Below, in pieces: positions 44,555 through 53,757 of a DNA stretch of 64,000 bases. This stretch comes from Streptomyces sp. NBC_00536 (GTDB lineage Bacteria; Actinomycetota; Actinomycetes; Streptomycetales; Streptomycetaceae). Both the position numbers and the translations under genes were made by a program. The notes below the pieces were generated by a model. It did no database searches. It was not told the DNA's origin and saw only the letters and a list, made by a program, of their open reading frames with translations. Numbering within the stretch: the stretch's first letter is position 1; each line of letters opens with the position of its first letter. The stretch covers positions 186,001 to 250,000 of the forward strand of contig NZ_CP107819.1 of NCBI RefSeq assembly GCF_036346295.1, in the 5' to 3' direction.

Positions 44555-45313
44555 ATGTCCGGTTACCGGCTCCGGCTCCGCGATCCCGCCGCCCTGCTCG
44601 CCGGCCTCGCGGCCCCCGCACTCGTGGCGCTCGCCCTCGTGCCCATCCGCACGGACGTCTCGGCGACCAACGCCGCGCTGATCCTGGTGGTCGCGGTGGT
44701 CGCGGTCGCCGCCCTGGGCAGCCGCACGGCCGGGGCGGTCGCCGCGCTCTCGGCGGCCGGCTGGTTCGACTTCTTCCTGACGAGGCCCTACCAGCGGTTC
44801 ACCATCTCCGACCGCAACGACGTCGAAACAGCCGTCCTGCTCCTCGTCGTCGGGCTGATCGTCTCGCAGCTGGCGGTGCGTGCGCGGCGGCTCCAGGCGG
44901 TCGTCGTCACCGACACCGCACATCTGTCGAGCCTCCAGGGGACGGCCCGGCTGATGGAGGACGGCGAAGCGCCGGAGGCGGTCGTCGAGTACGTGCGCCG
45001 AGAGCTGGTCGGGCTGCTGGGGCTGCGCGGCTGCCGCTTCGAGTACGGCACCTTGATGGGCGCCCTGCCGCGCCTGGAGCACGGCGGCGGCCTGTGGCTG
45101 CGCCGTCCGGGGCGGGTCACGCAGTACGCGGACTGGCCCGAGGGAGAGACCGAACTGCGTGCCGTGGGCGGCGGCCACTACTACGGCCGTTTCCTGCTCG
45201 ACCCGCTCCCGGGGTGCCCGTTGCCGTCGGAGGAGGCCCGCCTCGTGGCCGTCGCCCTCGCCGGGCAGGCAGGGGCCGCCCTGGACACGGCAGGCCTCTC
45301 CCACCAGGGCTGA
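44555..45313 (+). CDS. DUF4118-domain protein (KdpD-like sensor without kinase)
   Basis: The ATG at 44555 follows GGGAGG. The 252-residue protein has four closely spaced membrane segments ([19 protein letters not shown] to [16 protein letters not shown]) containing [20 protein letters not shown], the DUF4118 signature of KdpD sensors. A GAF-like domain follows ([20 protein letters not shown] onward, ending [17 protein letters not shown]). No HisKA or ATPase domain is present. In the intact arrangement kdpF-kdpA-kdpB would be expected downstream; here a 65-codon kdpB remnant follows directly after the stop. Confidence 0.85.
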   Translation: MSGYRLRLRDPAALLAGLAAPALVALALVPIRTDVSATNAALILVVAVVAVAALGSRTAGAVAALSAAGWFDFFLTRPYQRFTISDRNDVETAVLLLVVGLIVSQLAVRARRLQAVVVTDTAHLSSLQGTARLMEDGEAPEAVVEYVRRELVGLLGLRGCRFEYGTLMGALPRLEHGGGLWLRRPGRVTQYADWPEGETELRAVGGGHYYGRFLLDPLPGCPLPSEEARLVAVALAGQAGAALDTAGLSHQG

Positions 45314-45315
45314 GG

Positions 45316-45510
45316 AGCCCTTTCTTCAACGCCCTGATCATCATCGCCCTGGTCCCGCTCGCCCTCAAGGGCGTCCGCTACCGGCCCACCAGCGCCGACA
45401 AGATGCTCCGCCGCAACATCGGCATCTACGGACTCGGCGGCCTCATCGCCCCGTTCATCGGCATCAAGCTCATCGACCTGCTCATCTCCCTCATCCCCGG
45501 GCTCGCCTGA
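45316..45510 (+). pseudogene. kdpB: kdpB 3' remnant directly upstream of kdpC
   Basis: From about 45322 the frame encodes [20 protein letters not shown] and continues through [18 protein letters not shown] to [13 protein letters not shown], the last 63 residues of KdpB. The stop is 23 bp before kdpC, as in an intact kdpBC pair. There is no start codon or RBS. The rest of kdpB, kdpA and kdpF is missing, and the fragment begins two bases after the DUF4118 stop, so a deletion end point lies here. Confidence 0.9.
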
Positions 45511-45533
45511 ACTAGGAACGTGCTGAGACGACA

Positions 45534-46250
45534 ATGAACACCTCTGTAGGGAACACCGTGCGCCTGATTGGCGCGGGCCTCCGAGCGCTCCTCGTTCTGA
45601 CCGTGGTCTGCGGGGTCCTCTATCCCCTCGCCGTCACCGGCATCGCCCAGGCCGCCTTCAACGAAAAGGCCAACGGCTCCGAGATCAAGGACCAGAGCGG
45701 CCAGGTCGTCGGCTCCTCCCTCATCGGCCAGAGCTACAACCTGCCGAAGAAAAACCCGGACGACGCCGAAGAGGCCGTCAAGCCGGACCTCAAGTGGTTC
45801 CAGCCGCGCCCCTCCAACGGCCTCGGCAGCAACAGCGTCAACACCCAGTACGCGCTGATCCTCTCCGGCGCCACCAACCGCTCCGCCGACAACGGCGCGG
45901 TCAACGGCAAGTGCGGCAAGGCCGCCGAGGAGGGCACCCTCTGCGCCCTGGTCATCTCCGCCAAGGACGCCGTCGTCGCGGACAACTCCACGGCCGGCTA
46001 CAAGGTCAAGCCCGAGGACGTGCCGGCCGACGCCGTCACCTCCTCCGGCTCCGGCCTCGACCCGGAGATCTCCCCCGAGTACGCCAGGCTCCAGATCCAC
46101 CGGGTAGCCGAGCGGAACAAGCTCGACGTCAAGCGGGTCGAGAGGCTCGTCGCCGAGCACACCACCGGCCGCACCCTCGGCTTCATGGGCGAACCCCGCG
46201 TCAATGTCCTCGAACTCAACACCGCCCTCAAGGCGCTGTCCAAGACCTGA
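45534..46250 (+). CDS. kdpC: K+-transporting ATPase subunit C (KdpC)
   Basis: The 238-residue protein has the single N-terminal membrane anchor (ALLVLTVVCGVLYPLAVTGI). It carries SSLIGQSYNLPKKNPDD, WFQPRPSNGLGSNSVNTQYA and the C-terminal VERLVAEHTTGRTLGFMGEPRVNVLELN, all KdpC hallmarks. It looks intact. Without KdpA and KdpB it has no complex to join unless another kdp operon exists. It is the first gene of a kdpC-kdpE-kdpD unit whose promoter position is unclear after the deletion. Confidence 0.95.
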   Translation: MNTSVGNTVRLIGAGLRALLVLTVVCGVLYPLAVTGIAQAAFNEKANGSEIKDQSGQVVGSSLIGQSYNLPKKNPDDAEEAVKPDLKWFQPRPSNGLGSNSVNTQYALILSGATNRSADNGAVNGKCGKAAEEGTLCALVISAKDAVVADNSTAGYKVKPEDVPADAVTSSGSGLDPEISPEYARLQIHRVAERNKLDVKRVERLVAEHTTGRTLGFMGEPRVNVLELNTALKALSKT

Positions 46251-46362
46251 CGTTCCGCATCGCAAGGGTCCGGAGCCGGTGGACGCGAAGCTCCCCCGGT
46301 GGGGATGCCCGGCGTGCGCCGGCTCCGGCCCGTATCCGCCTGAAGAGGGAGGCCCCACACCG

Positions 46363-47046
46363 ATGATCAAGGTGCTGGTGGTGGAAGACGACGCCCAGCT
46401 CGTCCGCGCGCTCAGGATCAACCTGGAGGCGCGGAAGTTCGAGGTGGAGACCGCTTCCAACGGACACAACGCCCTGCGGCTGGCGGCCGCCCGCACGCCG
46501 GAGGTCATCGTTCTGGACCTCGGCCTGCCGGACATCGACGGCGTCGAGGTGATCGAGAAGGTACGGGAGACCAGCGGCGTGCCGATCCTGGTCCTCTCGG
46601 CCCGCCACGCGTCCGAGGAGAAGATCCGGGCCCTGGACGCGGGGGCCGACGACTACATGACGAAACCATTCAGCATGGACGAGCTGCTGGCCCGGCTCCG
46701 GGCCGCGGTCCGCCGGGGTGAGGCCCCGGCACCCTCCAGGGAGATCTCCACGGTCACGACCGACGACTTCACGGTGGACCTCGTCGCGAAGAAGGTCGAG
46801 CGCGGCGACCGCCGCGTACGGCTGACCCCCACCGAGTGGCACCTGCTGGAGATCCTCATCACCAACCCCGGCCGGCTGGTCAGCCAGCGAAAGCTGCTGC
46901 TCGACGTCTGGGGACCGACGTACGCCGGCCACACCAACTACCTGCGGGTCTACATGGCCCAGCTACGCCGCAAACTGGAAGCGGACCCCTCGCACCCGAG
47001 GTACCTGATCACCGAGCCCGGTATGGGCTACCGCTTCGAGGGATGA
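46363..47046 (+). CDS. kdpE: KdpE-type response regulator (OmpR family)
   Basis: The 227-residue protein has a receiver domain (VLVVEDDAQ, phospho-acceptor D52 in VIVLDLGLPD, VLSARH, K in YMTKPFS). Its OmpR/PhoB winged-helix output domain shows LTPTEWHLLEILITNPGRLV, NYLRVYMAQLRRKLE and ITEPGMGYRFEG. It lies 112 bp after kdpC, with GAGGGAGG upstream, and 10 bp before kdpD. It seems intact, but its partner kinase gene carries a frameshift. Confidence 0.93.
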   Translation: MIKVLVVEDDAQLVRALRINLEARKFEVETASNGHNALRLAAARTPEVIVLDLGLPDIDGVEVIEKVRETSGVPILVLSARHASEEKIRALDAGADDYMTKPFSMDELLARLRAAVRRGEAPAPSREISTVTTDDFTVDLVAKKVERGDRRVRLTPTEWHLLEILITNPGRLVSQRKLLLDVWGPTYAGHTNYLRVYMAQLRRKLEADPSHPRYLITEPGMGYRFEG

Positions 47047-47056
47047 CCCAAGAAAA

Positions 47057-49604
47057 ATGGGACGCGGCAAGTTTCGTATCTACCTGGGCTCGGCCCCCGG
47101 CGTCGGCAAGACGTACGCGATGCTCTCGGAGGGCCACCGCGGGGTGGAGCGCGGCACCGACGCCGTCGTCGCCTTCGTGGAGCACCACCACCGTCCGCGC
47201 ACCGAGGTGATGTTGCACGGACTGGACCAGATTCCCCGGCGCGAGCTGGAGTACCGGGGGTCCGTCTTCACCGAGATGGACGTGGACGCGGTCCTCGCGC
47301 GCCGCCCGGCCGTCGCGCTCGTGGACGAACTCGCCCACACCAACGTGCCCGGTTCGCGCAACGCCAAGCGGTGGCAGGACGTGGCGGAGCTGCTCCGGGC
47401 GGGGATCGACGTGGTCTCCACCGTCAACATTCCAGCACCTGGAGTCCCTCGGCGATGTCGTCGAGACGATCACCGGGGTGCGGCAGCGCGAGACGGTCCC
47501 CGACGAGTTCGTGCGCCGCGCGGACCAGATCGAGCTGGTCGACATGTCCCCGCAGGCGCTGCGCCGCCGGATGGCGCACGGCAACATCTACAAGGCCGAC
47601 AAGGTCGACGCGGCCCTCTCCAACTACTTCCGGCCCGGCAATCTGACCGCCTTGCGCGAACTGGCCCTGCTCTGGGTCGCGGACCGGGTCGACGAGTACC
47701 TCCAGGAGTACCGCGGCGAGCACAACATCCGCTCCACCTGGCAGGCCCGCGAACGCATCCTCGTCGATCTCACCGGCGGCCCCGAGGGCCGTACGCTCAT
47801 CCGCCGCGCGGCCCGGCTCGCCGAGAAGGGCTCGGGCGGCGAGGTGCTGGCCGTCTACATCGCCCGCAGTGACGGCCTCACCGCCGCCTCCCCCAAGGAA
47901 CTCGCCGTCCAGCGCACCCTGGTCGAGGACCTCGGCGGTACCTTCCACCACGTCATAGGCGACAACGTGCCGGACGCGCTGCTGGAGTTCGCCCGTGGCT
48001 GCAACGCCACCCAGATCGTGCTGGGTGGCAGCCGCAGGCGTTCCTGGCAGTCCGTCTTCCGCCCCGGTGTCAGCGCCACCGTCGCCCGCGAGTCCGGACC
48101 CGACCTCGACGTCCACATCGTCACCCACGACGAGGCCGCCAAGGGCCGCCGCGGCCTGCCGGTCGCGCGCGGCGCGCGGCTCGGCCGCTCCCGCATCATC
48201 TGGGGCTGGCTCACCGGGGTGGCCGGTCCCGCGCTGCTCTCGCTGCTGCTCACCCAGGTCGTCCCCGACCTGGGGCTCGCCAATGACATGCTGCTCTTCC
48301 TGACCTTCACGGTGGCCGCGGCGCTGCTCGGCGGACTGCTGCCCGCGCCGGCCTCGGCTGCCTTCGGGTCGCTGCTGCTGAACTACTGGTTCACCCCGCC
48401 GCTGCACGAGTTCACCATCTCCGACCCCAAGAACATCGTGGCCATCGCGATCTTCGTCGGTGTCGCGGTGTCGGTGGCCTCCGTGGTCGACCTGGCCGCC
48501 CGGCGCACCCACCAGGCCGCCCGGCTGCGCGCCGAGTCCGGGATCCTCTCGTTCCTCGCGGGCAGCGTCCTGCGCGGGGAAACGGCGCTGGACGCCCTGC
48601 TGGAGCGGGTGCGCGAGACCTTCGCCATGGAATCCGTGGCCCTGCTGGAGCGCGGTACGGGCGTGGAACCGTGGACCACGGCGGGCAGCACCGGCCGCAA
48701 TCCCGTCGGCCGCCCCGACGCGGCGGATGTGGACATGCCGATCGGCGAGAACATGTCCCTGGCCCTGACGGGACGGGTGCTCCCGGCCGAGGACCGGCGC
48801 GTGCTCGGAGCCTTCGCCGCGCAGGCAGCCGTCGTACTCGACCGCCAGCGCCTGGTGGACGAGGCCGAGGAGGCGCGCCGCCTCGTCGAGGGCCACCAGA
48901 TCCGTACGGCCCTGCTGGCCGCCGTCAGCCACGACCTGCGCACGCCGCTGGCCTCCATCAAGGTCTCCGTCACCTCGCTGCGCTCCACCGACGTGGAATG
49001 GTCCGAGGAGGACCGGGCCGATCTCCTGGAGGGCATCGAGGACGGCGCCGACCGGCTCGACCACCTGATCGGCAACCTCCTGGACATGTCCCGCCTCCAG
49101 ACGGGGACGGTCGTCCCGCTCATCCGGGAGACCGACCTCGACGAGGTCGTCCCGATGGGCCTGGCCGGGGTCCCCGACGACAGTGTGGTCCTGGACATCC
49201 CCGAGACGCTGCCCATGGTCGCCGTCGACCGCGGCCTGCTGGAGCGGGCGGTCGCCAACATCGTGGAGAACGCCGTCAAGTACAGCCCGGCCGGGCAGAG
49301 CGTCCTCGTCGCCGCGAGCGCCCTCGCCGACCGGCTCGAACTGCGCGTCGTCGACCGCGGCCCGGGCGTCCCCGACGAGGCCAAGGCGCGGATATTCCAG
49401 CCGTTCCAGCGGTACGGAGACGCGCCCGCCGGCGCCGGAGTGGGCCTCGGCCTCGCCGTCGCCAGGGGCTTCCTGGAGGCCATGAACGGCACCCTCACCG
49501 CCGAGGACACGCCCGGCGGCGGACTCACCATGGTGATCACCCTGCCCGCCAAGGACGGGACGCCCCCGTCCCGACCGGACCTCCCCGCCCACTCGACCAC
49601 GTGA
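47057..49604 (+). pseudogene. kdpD: kdpD sensor kinase with a one-base frameshift
   Basis: The first frame (47057 to about 47430) encodes MGRGKFRIYLGSAPGVGKTY and RPAVALVDELAHTNVPGSRN, the KdpD N-terminal Walker A and B, up to GIDVVSTVNI. The next family residues, QHLESLGDVVE, are read only in the +2 frame, because TT occurs where one T would give ATC CAG CAC CTG. From there the rest is intact: USP-like domain, DUF4118 membrane segments, GAF, HisKA (AAVSHDLRTPLASIK) and HATPase (VENAVKYSPAG, GAGVGLGLAVARGFLEAM). Restored length would be 848 residues, normal for KdpD. No slippery heptamer is visible at the site. Confidence 0.92.
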
Positions 49605-49671
49605 CGCGTGCGGGTACGGGGGCGGGGCGGCCCACTGCGGCACGGTCCTCCGCAGCGTCTCGGGCCCCGTT

Positions 49672-50451
49672 CTACCCCTCGAACTCCCACCCGCGGAGCC
49701 GGTCGATCAGAGCGGGGTCACCCTCGGTCTTCATGGAGGCCAGCGGGATCCGGTCGTACATGAAGAGGACCAGGTCACTGGCCGTGCCGTGCACGGAGGC
49801 GCCGACCGCGGCGGCGGGCGTCGTGCCGGGGGCGGGGACACGGGCGACGCGTGCGCCGTCGCCGTCGGTGGTGAGGCGCCAGGTGCGGTCTTCGGTGGCG
49901 TGGAAGTCGAAGGCGGTGGGCTCGTACGGCCAGGCGCTCCGCGTCGTGCAGCAGGTGGAGAGGAACTCCTCGGCTCCGTCGAGTGCCACCTCCTCGGGCA
50001 GCGGCTCCGGAGCGCCCACGGTGAGCTGGGCGTCGTAGGTGTGCACCGCTATCTCCTGGAGCTGGTGCCGGGCGACGGCGCCGCAGGTCCGCGGTGACTG
50101 CGACGAGCCCCACCAGGTCCAGCAGCCGCGCTCCGGGCCCGCCTCGCGCAGGGCGTCCAGCAGTTCCTGTGTCGATGCGGCCAGCCAGGCCAGCAGGGCC
50201 TCGCGGTCCTGCGGCATGGCCGGGGCGCCCTCCGGCGCGGCCTTGGCCGTGGCGTCGGGACCGGCGGTGATGGTGGCGGCCCAGGCGCGGCGTCCCTCGC
50301 CCAGGTGCCGCACCAGGTCGAGCAGCGTCCACTCGGGGCAGGTGGGCACCCGCACGTCGAGGCTGGGCGCGGAGGCGATCGCACTGCGGAAGGCGGTCGA
50401 CCGTTCGTCGATCAGCCGCAGCAGACCGGGGAATTCAAGAATTTCGTGCAT
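49672..50451 (-). CDS. Maleylpyruvate isomerase family, mycothiol-dependent enzyme
   Basis: The 259-residue protein starts with the DinB-like four-helix part: TCPEWTLLDLVRHLGEGRRA near residue 37, and ARHQLQEIAVHTYDAQL with the metal-binding His pattern (about 127-143). A C-terminal MDMPI domain ends GTASDLVLFMYDRIPLAS. This is the mycothiol-dependent maleylpyruvate isomerase group, common in actinomycetes as thiol-dependent isomerases or transferases of unknown substrate. It is convergent with kdpD and alone on its strand. Confidence 0.88.
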   Translation of the reverse strand: MHEILEFPGLLRLIDERSTAFRSAIASAPSLDVRVPTCPEWTLLDLVRHLGEGRRAWAATITAGPDATAKAAPEGAPAMPQDREALLAWLAASTQELLDALREAGPERGCWTWWGSSQSPRTCGAVARHQLQEIAVHTYDAQLTVGAPEPLPEEVALDGAEEFLSTCCTTRSAWPYEPTAFDFHATEDRTWRLTTDGDGARVARVPAPGTTPAAAVGASVHGTASDLVLFMYDRIPLASMKTEGDPALIDRLRGWEFEG

Positions 50452-50539
50452 GGGGAACGTTTATCACCGTGCGGTGGGCGACCGCACGCAGATTTCGCGG
50501 CATCCGGGGGCGGCGGGCCCCCGGATGCCGCTGGGCGGG

Positions 50540-52795
50540 TCAGCTGATGGTCCACCGCTGGAGTGCGGAGCCGGTGGCCGGCTGCTGGGTCACCGGTGAA
50601 CCGGCGGCCGTGGAGGTGGTGGTGAGGAGCAGTCCGCTCTTCACCGAGGTGACGGTGTACGTGCCGTCCTGTCCGCGGACGGCGGTCCAGCGCTGGTTGG
50701 CGCCGCCGTGGCAGGTCCACTGGATCACCTTGGCACCCGCGGCGGTGGAACCGTCGCTGATGTCGGCGCACAGACCGGACTCGGTGTTGGCGATCTCGTA
50801 GGAACCGTCCGACTGCCGGGTGAACTTCCACTTCTGGTTGGCGCCGGTGTTGGGGGTGTAGGTGATGAGCTGGGTACCCGGTGTGGTGCTGTGGCCGGGG
50901 TCGTCGAGTGCCATGCCTCCCGTGACCACCGTGCGGGTGCCGTCGAGGGAGTCGGGGGCGGTACCCACCGCCGTGAAGGTCAGGGCCTGTTCGGCGGAGG
51001 TGCGCGACGCTCCGGTTCCTCCGGCCGGGCTGGTCCACGAGCGTGCGGGTGTGGTCTCGGCGAGCCGGGTCGAGGTGGCGGACAGGCCGATGACCAGTCC
51101 GCTGTAGCGGTTGACGAGGCGGAAGGTGCCCGTGCCGGAGCCGTCGGCGGAGGAGGTCCCGGGGACGACGAACCATTGCTGGCCGACGGCCGGGCCGCCT
51201 GCCCCGGGTGTGGTGACGGTGGGCTTGGTCCCCCACGCGCGCTGCGCGGTCGACGTGGAGTCGACGCCCAGCAGTCCGCCACTGGACGCGTTGGCCACGC
51301 GGTAGCTGCCGTCGCCGTTGGCGGTGAAGGTCCAGCCTTCGGCGCCGGAGCCGGTGGACGTCTGGGAGGTGGTCGCGGAGCTGCCCGTGACCTGGGCGAG
51401 GACGCGGCCGCCCGCGCCGATCCGGTACACCTTGCTCGTGTCGATGGGGGCGGCGGGGGCGGAGGTGCCGATCGAGACGTTGACGTACTCGCTGGAGGAG
51501 TTGCCCGAGCATCCGAAGGAACAGTAGGAGCGGAAGTCCTTGCCGACGATGGCCGAGCCCGTCTTGTTGGCGCTGTCGAGGAACCACCGGTACCAGGAGG
51601 CGTTGGTGTAGGTGCCGGTGTCACCGAGCAGCCGCCACTTCTGGGTGGCGAGGTTGTCGGTGACATAGAACTGCTGGGGCGCCGTCCCGTCCTGGTTGAC
51701 GGCCTGGGGCTCGCCCACGTACAGGCCGAGGTACGCGTTGTAGGTGACGTCCATGACGAACAGCGGTGAGGTCGGGGGCAGCGTGCCGGCCTGGATCTGC
51801 TGGTTCGCCGTTCCGGTGTTGGCCGGGTCGTACTCGCGGTCGGCCGGGGTGTATCCGGTGGTGCTGGACTGGTCGACCGGCACCATGTTGCTCTCCCGGC
51901 CGCCGACTCCGGGCTGGGACCAGGCCCCGTCGTACCACTTCTGCCAGGAGCCCGGCGCCATCTTGGCCGATATGGGGGCGCGGGCCACGTGCTCGTGGAA
52001 GGCCTTCCAGCCGCTGCCCTTGTCCACGATCCGCGATCCGTAGAAGGCGTAGAAGTAGCCCGAGGCGGTGTCGGCGAACAGGCGCGGGTCACCGTCGCCG
52101 TAGGAGTAGGTCTGCTGCGGGAAGGCCGTGGTGTCGCCCCGCGTGGTGCTGAACGGAGAGGTGATGACCTGGTTCTTGATCGTCCAGGTGTGTCCCTGGT
52201 CGGTGGAGACCGCGTAGTCGATGCCGTCGAAGTGGACGCCGTCACCGAAGGGCTGGGGGGTGAACTCGTTGTGCACCAGGCCGTACCAGTCGCCGGTGTC
52301 CGGGTCGACCCACACACCCACGAGGTCGCAGAAGTTCGGCTGCGAGTACCCCGAACCGGCCGGGGCGCTGGTGGACTTCAGCCCGGTCGGACTGTTGTTG
52401 CAGCGCCAGGTGGTGTCGTTGTTCCGGTCCTTGTTGTTGGCGGGGTTCACCGCGTCGCTGATGGCGCTCGACCGGGTGGCCGTGTCGAAGTTGGTGCCGG
52501 TGTAGAAGTTCCATCTGCGCTGTTCCGAGGAACCGTAGAGCGCGTGGGCCTGCTGGTAGTAGAAGGTGCCGTCCTTGTCGAGGTAGGGAGCGGCCGGGGT
52601 GTCGTCCGGCTGGGTCCAGGATCCCTTCGCACCGACCGTGACGGTGTAGCTGGCGGTGGCGTCCGCCGGGGCGGCCGGGGGCGGTGCGGCGGCGGCCGGT
52701 GCCGGGGCGCCCAGGGCGGGTGCACCGGTCATCGCGGTCATGGCCAGGGCGAACGCGGCCACCGCGCCCGCGAGTTTGTTCCGTGAGGCTGACAC
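50540..52795 (-). CDS. Secreted RICIN-domain protein with an Asp-box propeller-like region
   Basis: The 751-residue protein has a signal peptide ending near APAL-GAPA (about 30). Residues 60-400 are rich in aromatic and Asn/Asp turns and contain an Asp-box, STDQGHTW (about 205), typical of sialidase-type beta-propellers. The C-terminal 300 residues hold at least two ricin-B-like (RICIN) modules with QxW motifs (NQKWKF, NQRWTA, LQRWTI). I cannot name a catalytic family. It lies 125 bp downstream of the galactoside operon on the same strand, and a lectin for beta-galactosides would fit there. Confidence 0.82.
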   Translation of the reverse strand: MSASRNKLAGAVAAFALAMTAMTGAPALGAPAPAAAAPPPAAPADATASYTVTVGAKGSWTQPDDTPAAPYLDKDGTFYYQQAHALYGSSEQRRWNFYTGTNFDTATRSSAISDAVNPANNKDRNNDTTWRCNNSPTGLKSTSAPAGSGYSQPNFCDLVGVWVDPDTGDWYGLVHNEFTPQPFGDGVHFDGIDYAVSTDQGHTWTIKNQVITSPFSTTRGDTTAFPQQTYSYGDGDPRLFADTASGYFYAFYGSRIVDKGSGWKAFHEHVARAPISAKMAPGSWQKWYDGAWSQPGVGGRESNMVPVDQSSTTGYTPADREYDPANTGTANQQIQAGTLPPTSPLFVMDVTYNAYLGLYVGEPQAVNQDGTAPQQFYVTDNLATQKWRLLGDTGTYTNASWYRWFLDSANKTGSAIVGKDFRSYCSFGCSGNSSSEYVNVSIGTSAPAAPIDTSKVYRIGAGGRVLAQVTGSSATTSQTSTGSGAEGWTFTANGDGSYRVANASSGGLLGVDSTSTAQRAWGTKPTVTTPGAGGPAVGQQWFVVPGTSSADGSGTGTFRLVNRYSGLVIGLSATSTRLAETTPARSWTSPAGGTGASRTSAEQALTFTAVGTAPDSLDGTRTVVTGGMALDDPGHSTTPGTQLITYTPNTGANQKWKFTRQSDGSYEIANTESGLCADISDGSTAAGAKVIQWTCHGGANQRWTAVRGQDGTYTVTSVKSGLLLTTTSTAAGSPVTQQPATGSALQRWTIS

Positions 52796-52920
52796 GACTC
52801 CTCCTCATTGTTCCTTCTTGCCGTCAGCCCTCATCCGATGTGGGGCTGCCGTGTGGGGGGACGCCCGTTGGGGTGGCGGGCGGAGGGCCACCGGGCGCAG
52901 CCCGGGCGGCCAGGGGCGGC

Positions 52921-53757
52921 TCAGCCTCCGGCGAGCACGTCCAGCAGCCGGGCGACCTCGGCCGCCGTCGCCGCGCGGGCCGCGCCCATGTATCCGCGCG
53001 GGTCGGACGTCGCGGGTTCGGCTTCGAGGCCTCGGCGGACGGCGCCGGTGAAGAGCCGGTTGAGGTGCGTGGAGATGTTCACCTTGGTCATTCCGGCGGC
53101 GACGGCCTTGGCGAGGTCGTCGTCCGACACGCCGGACGAGCCGTGCAGGACCAGGGGGATCCCGAGCGAGGAGCGCAGCCGGCCGATCAGGCCGAAGTCG
53201 AGGACGGCGTCCCGGGTGCCCATGGCGTGGGAGCTGCCCACGGCCACGGCGAGTGCGTCGACGCCGGTCGCGGACGCGAACTGCCGTGCCTCGTCCGGGT
53301 CGGTCCGTACTCCGGGGGCGTGCGCGCCGTCCTTGCCGCCGATGGCGCCCAGCTCCGCCTCGACGAAGACGTCGGCGCGGTGGCATTCCTCGGTGACGGC
53401 TCGGGTCCGGGCCAGGTTCTCCTCGTACGGCAGCCGTGAGGCGTCGAACATCACGGAGGTGAAGCCGAGTCCGGCCGCCTCGCGGACGAGTCCGGCGGAC
53501 TCCGCGTGGTCGAGGTGGACGGCGACGGGGACGGTCGCGGAGCGGGCCAGGGCCAGCGAGGCCAGGCCGATGGGGGCGAGCGAGCCGTGGTAGCGCACGG
53601 TGTTCTCGCTGATCTGGAGGATCACCGGGCGCCCGGCCCGCTGCGCACCCGCCACGATGGCTTCGGCGTGCTCGATCTGTATGACGTTGAAGGCGCCGAC
53701 GCCCCGGCTCTGCGCGTAGGCGGCGGCGATGATGTCGTCAGTGGGCGCGAGCGGCAT
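52921..53757 (-). CDS. Class II ketose-bisphosphate aldolase (GatY/KbaY-like)
   Basis: The ATG at 53757 lies 20 bp inside the upstream kinase gene. The 278-residue protein has the class II aldolase elements GVGAFNVIQIEHAEAI, VAVHLDHAES (metal His and Asp), FVEAELGAIGG, VLHGSSGV and MTKVNISTHLN. This sub-branch includes tagatose-1,6-bisphosphate and fructose-bisphosphate aldolases. With the SIS, ROK and GH35 genes it fits the last step of galactosamine/tagatose breakdown to two trioses. A tagatose-6-phosphate kinase is not encoded in the window. Confidence 0.87.
   Translation of the reverse strand: MPLAPTDDIIAAAYAQSRGVGAFNVIQIEHAEAIVAGAQRAGRPVILQISENTVRYHGSLAPIGLASLALARSATVPVAVHLDHAESAGLVREAAGLGFTSVMFDASRLPYEENLARTRAVTEECHRADVFVEAELGAIGGKDGAHAPGVRTDPDEARQFASATGVDALAVAVGSSHAMGTRDAVLDFGLIGRLRSSLGIPLVLHGSSGVSDDDLAKAVAAGMTKVNISTHLNRLFTGAVRRGLEAEPATSDPRGYMGAARAATAAEVARLLDVLAGG

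Noticed and set aside
41188..45510. Recent duplication as the origin of both kdpB fragments
   Set aside because: The overlapping 60 residues differ at about a quarter of positions, so they derive from distinct paralogues.
47425..47440. Programmed frameshift in kdpD
   Set aside because: No slippery heptamer or downstream structure is evident. A single extra T is the simpler reading.
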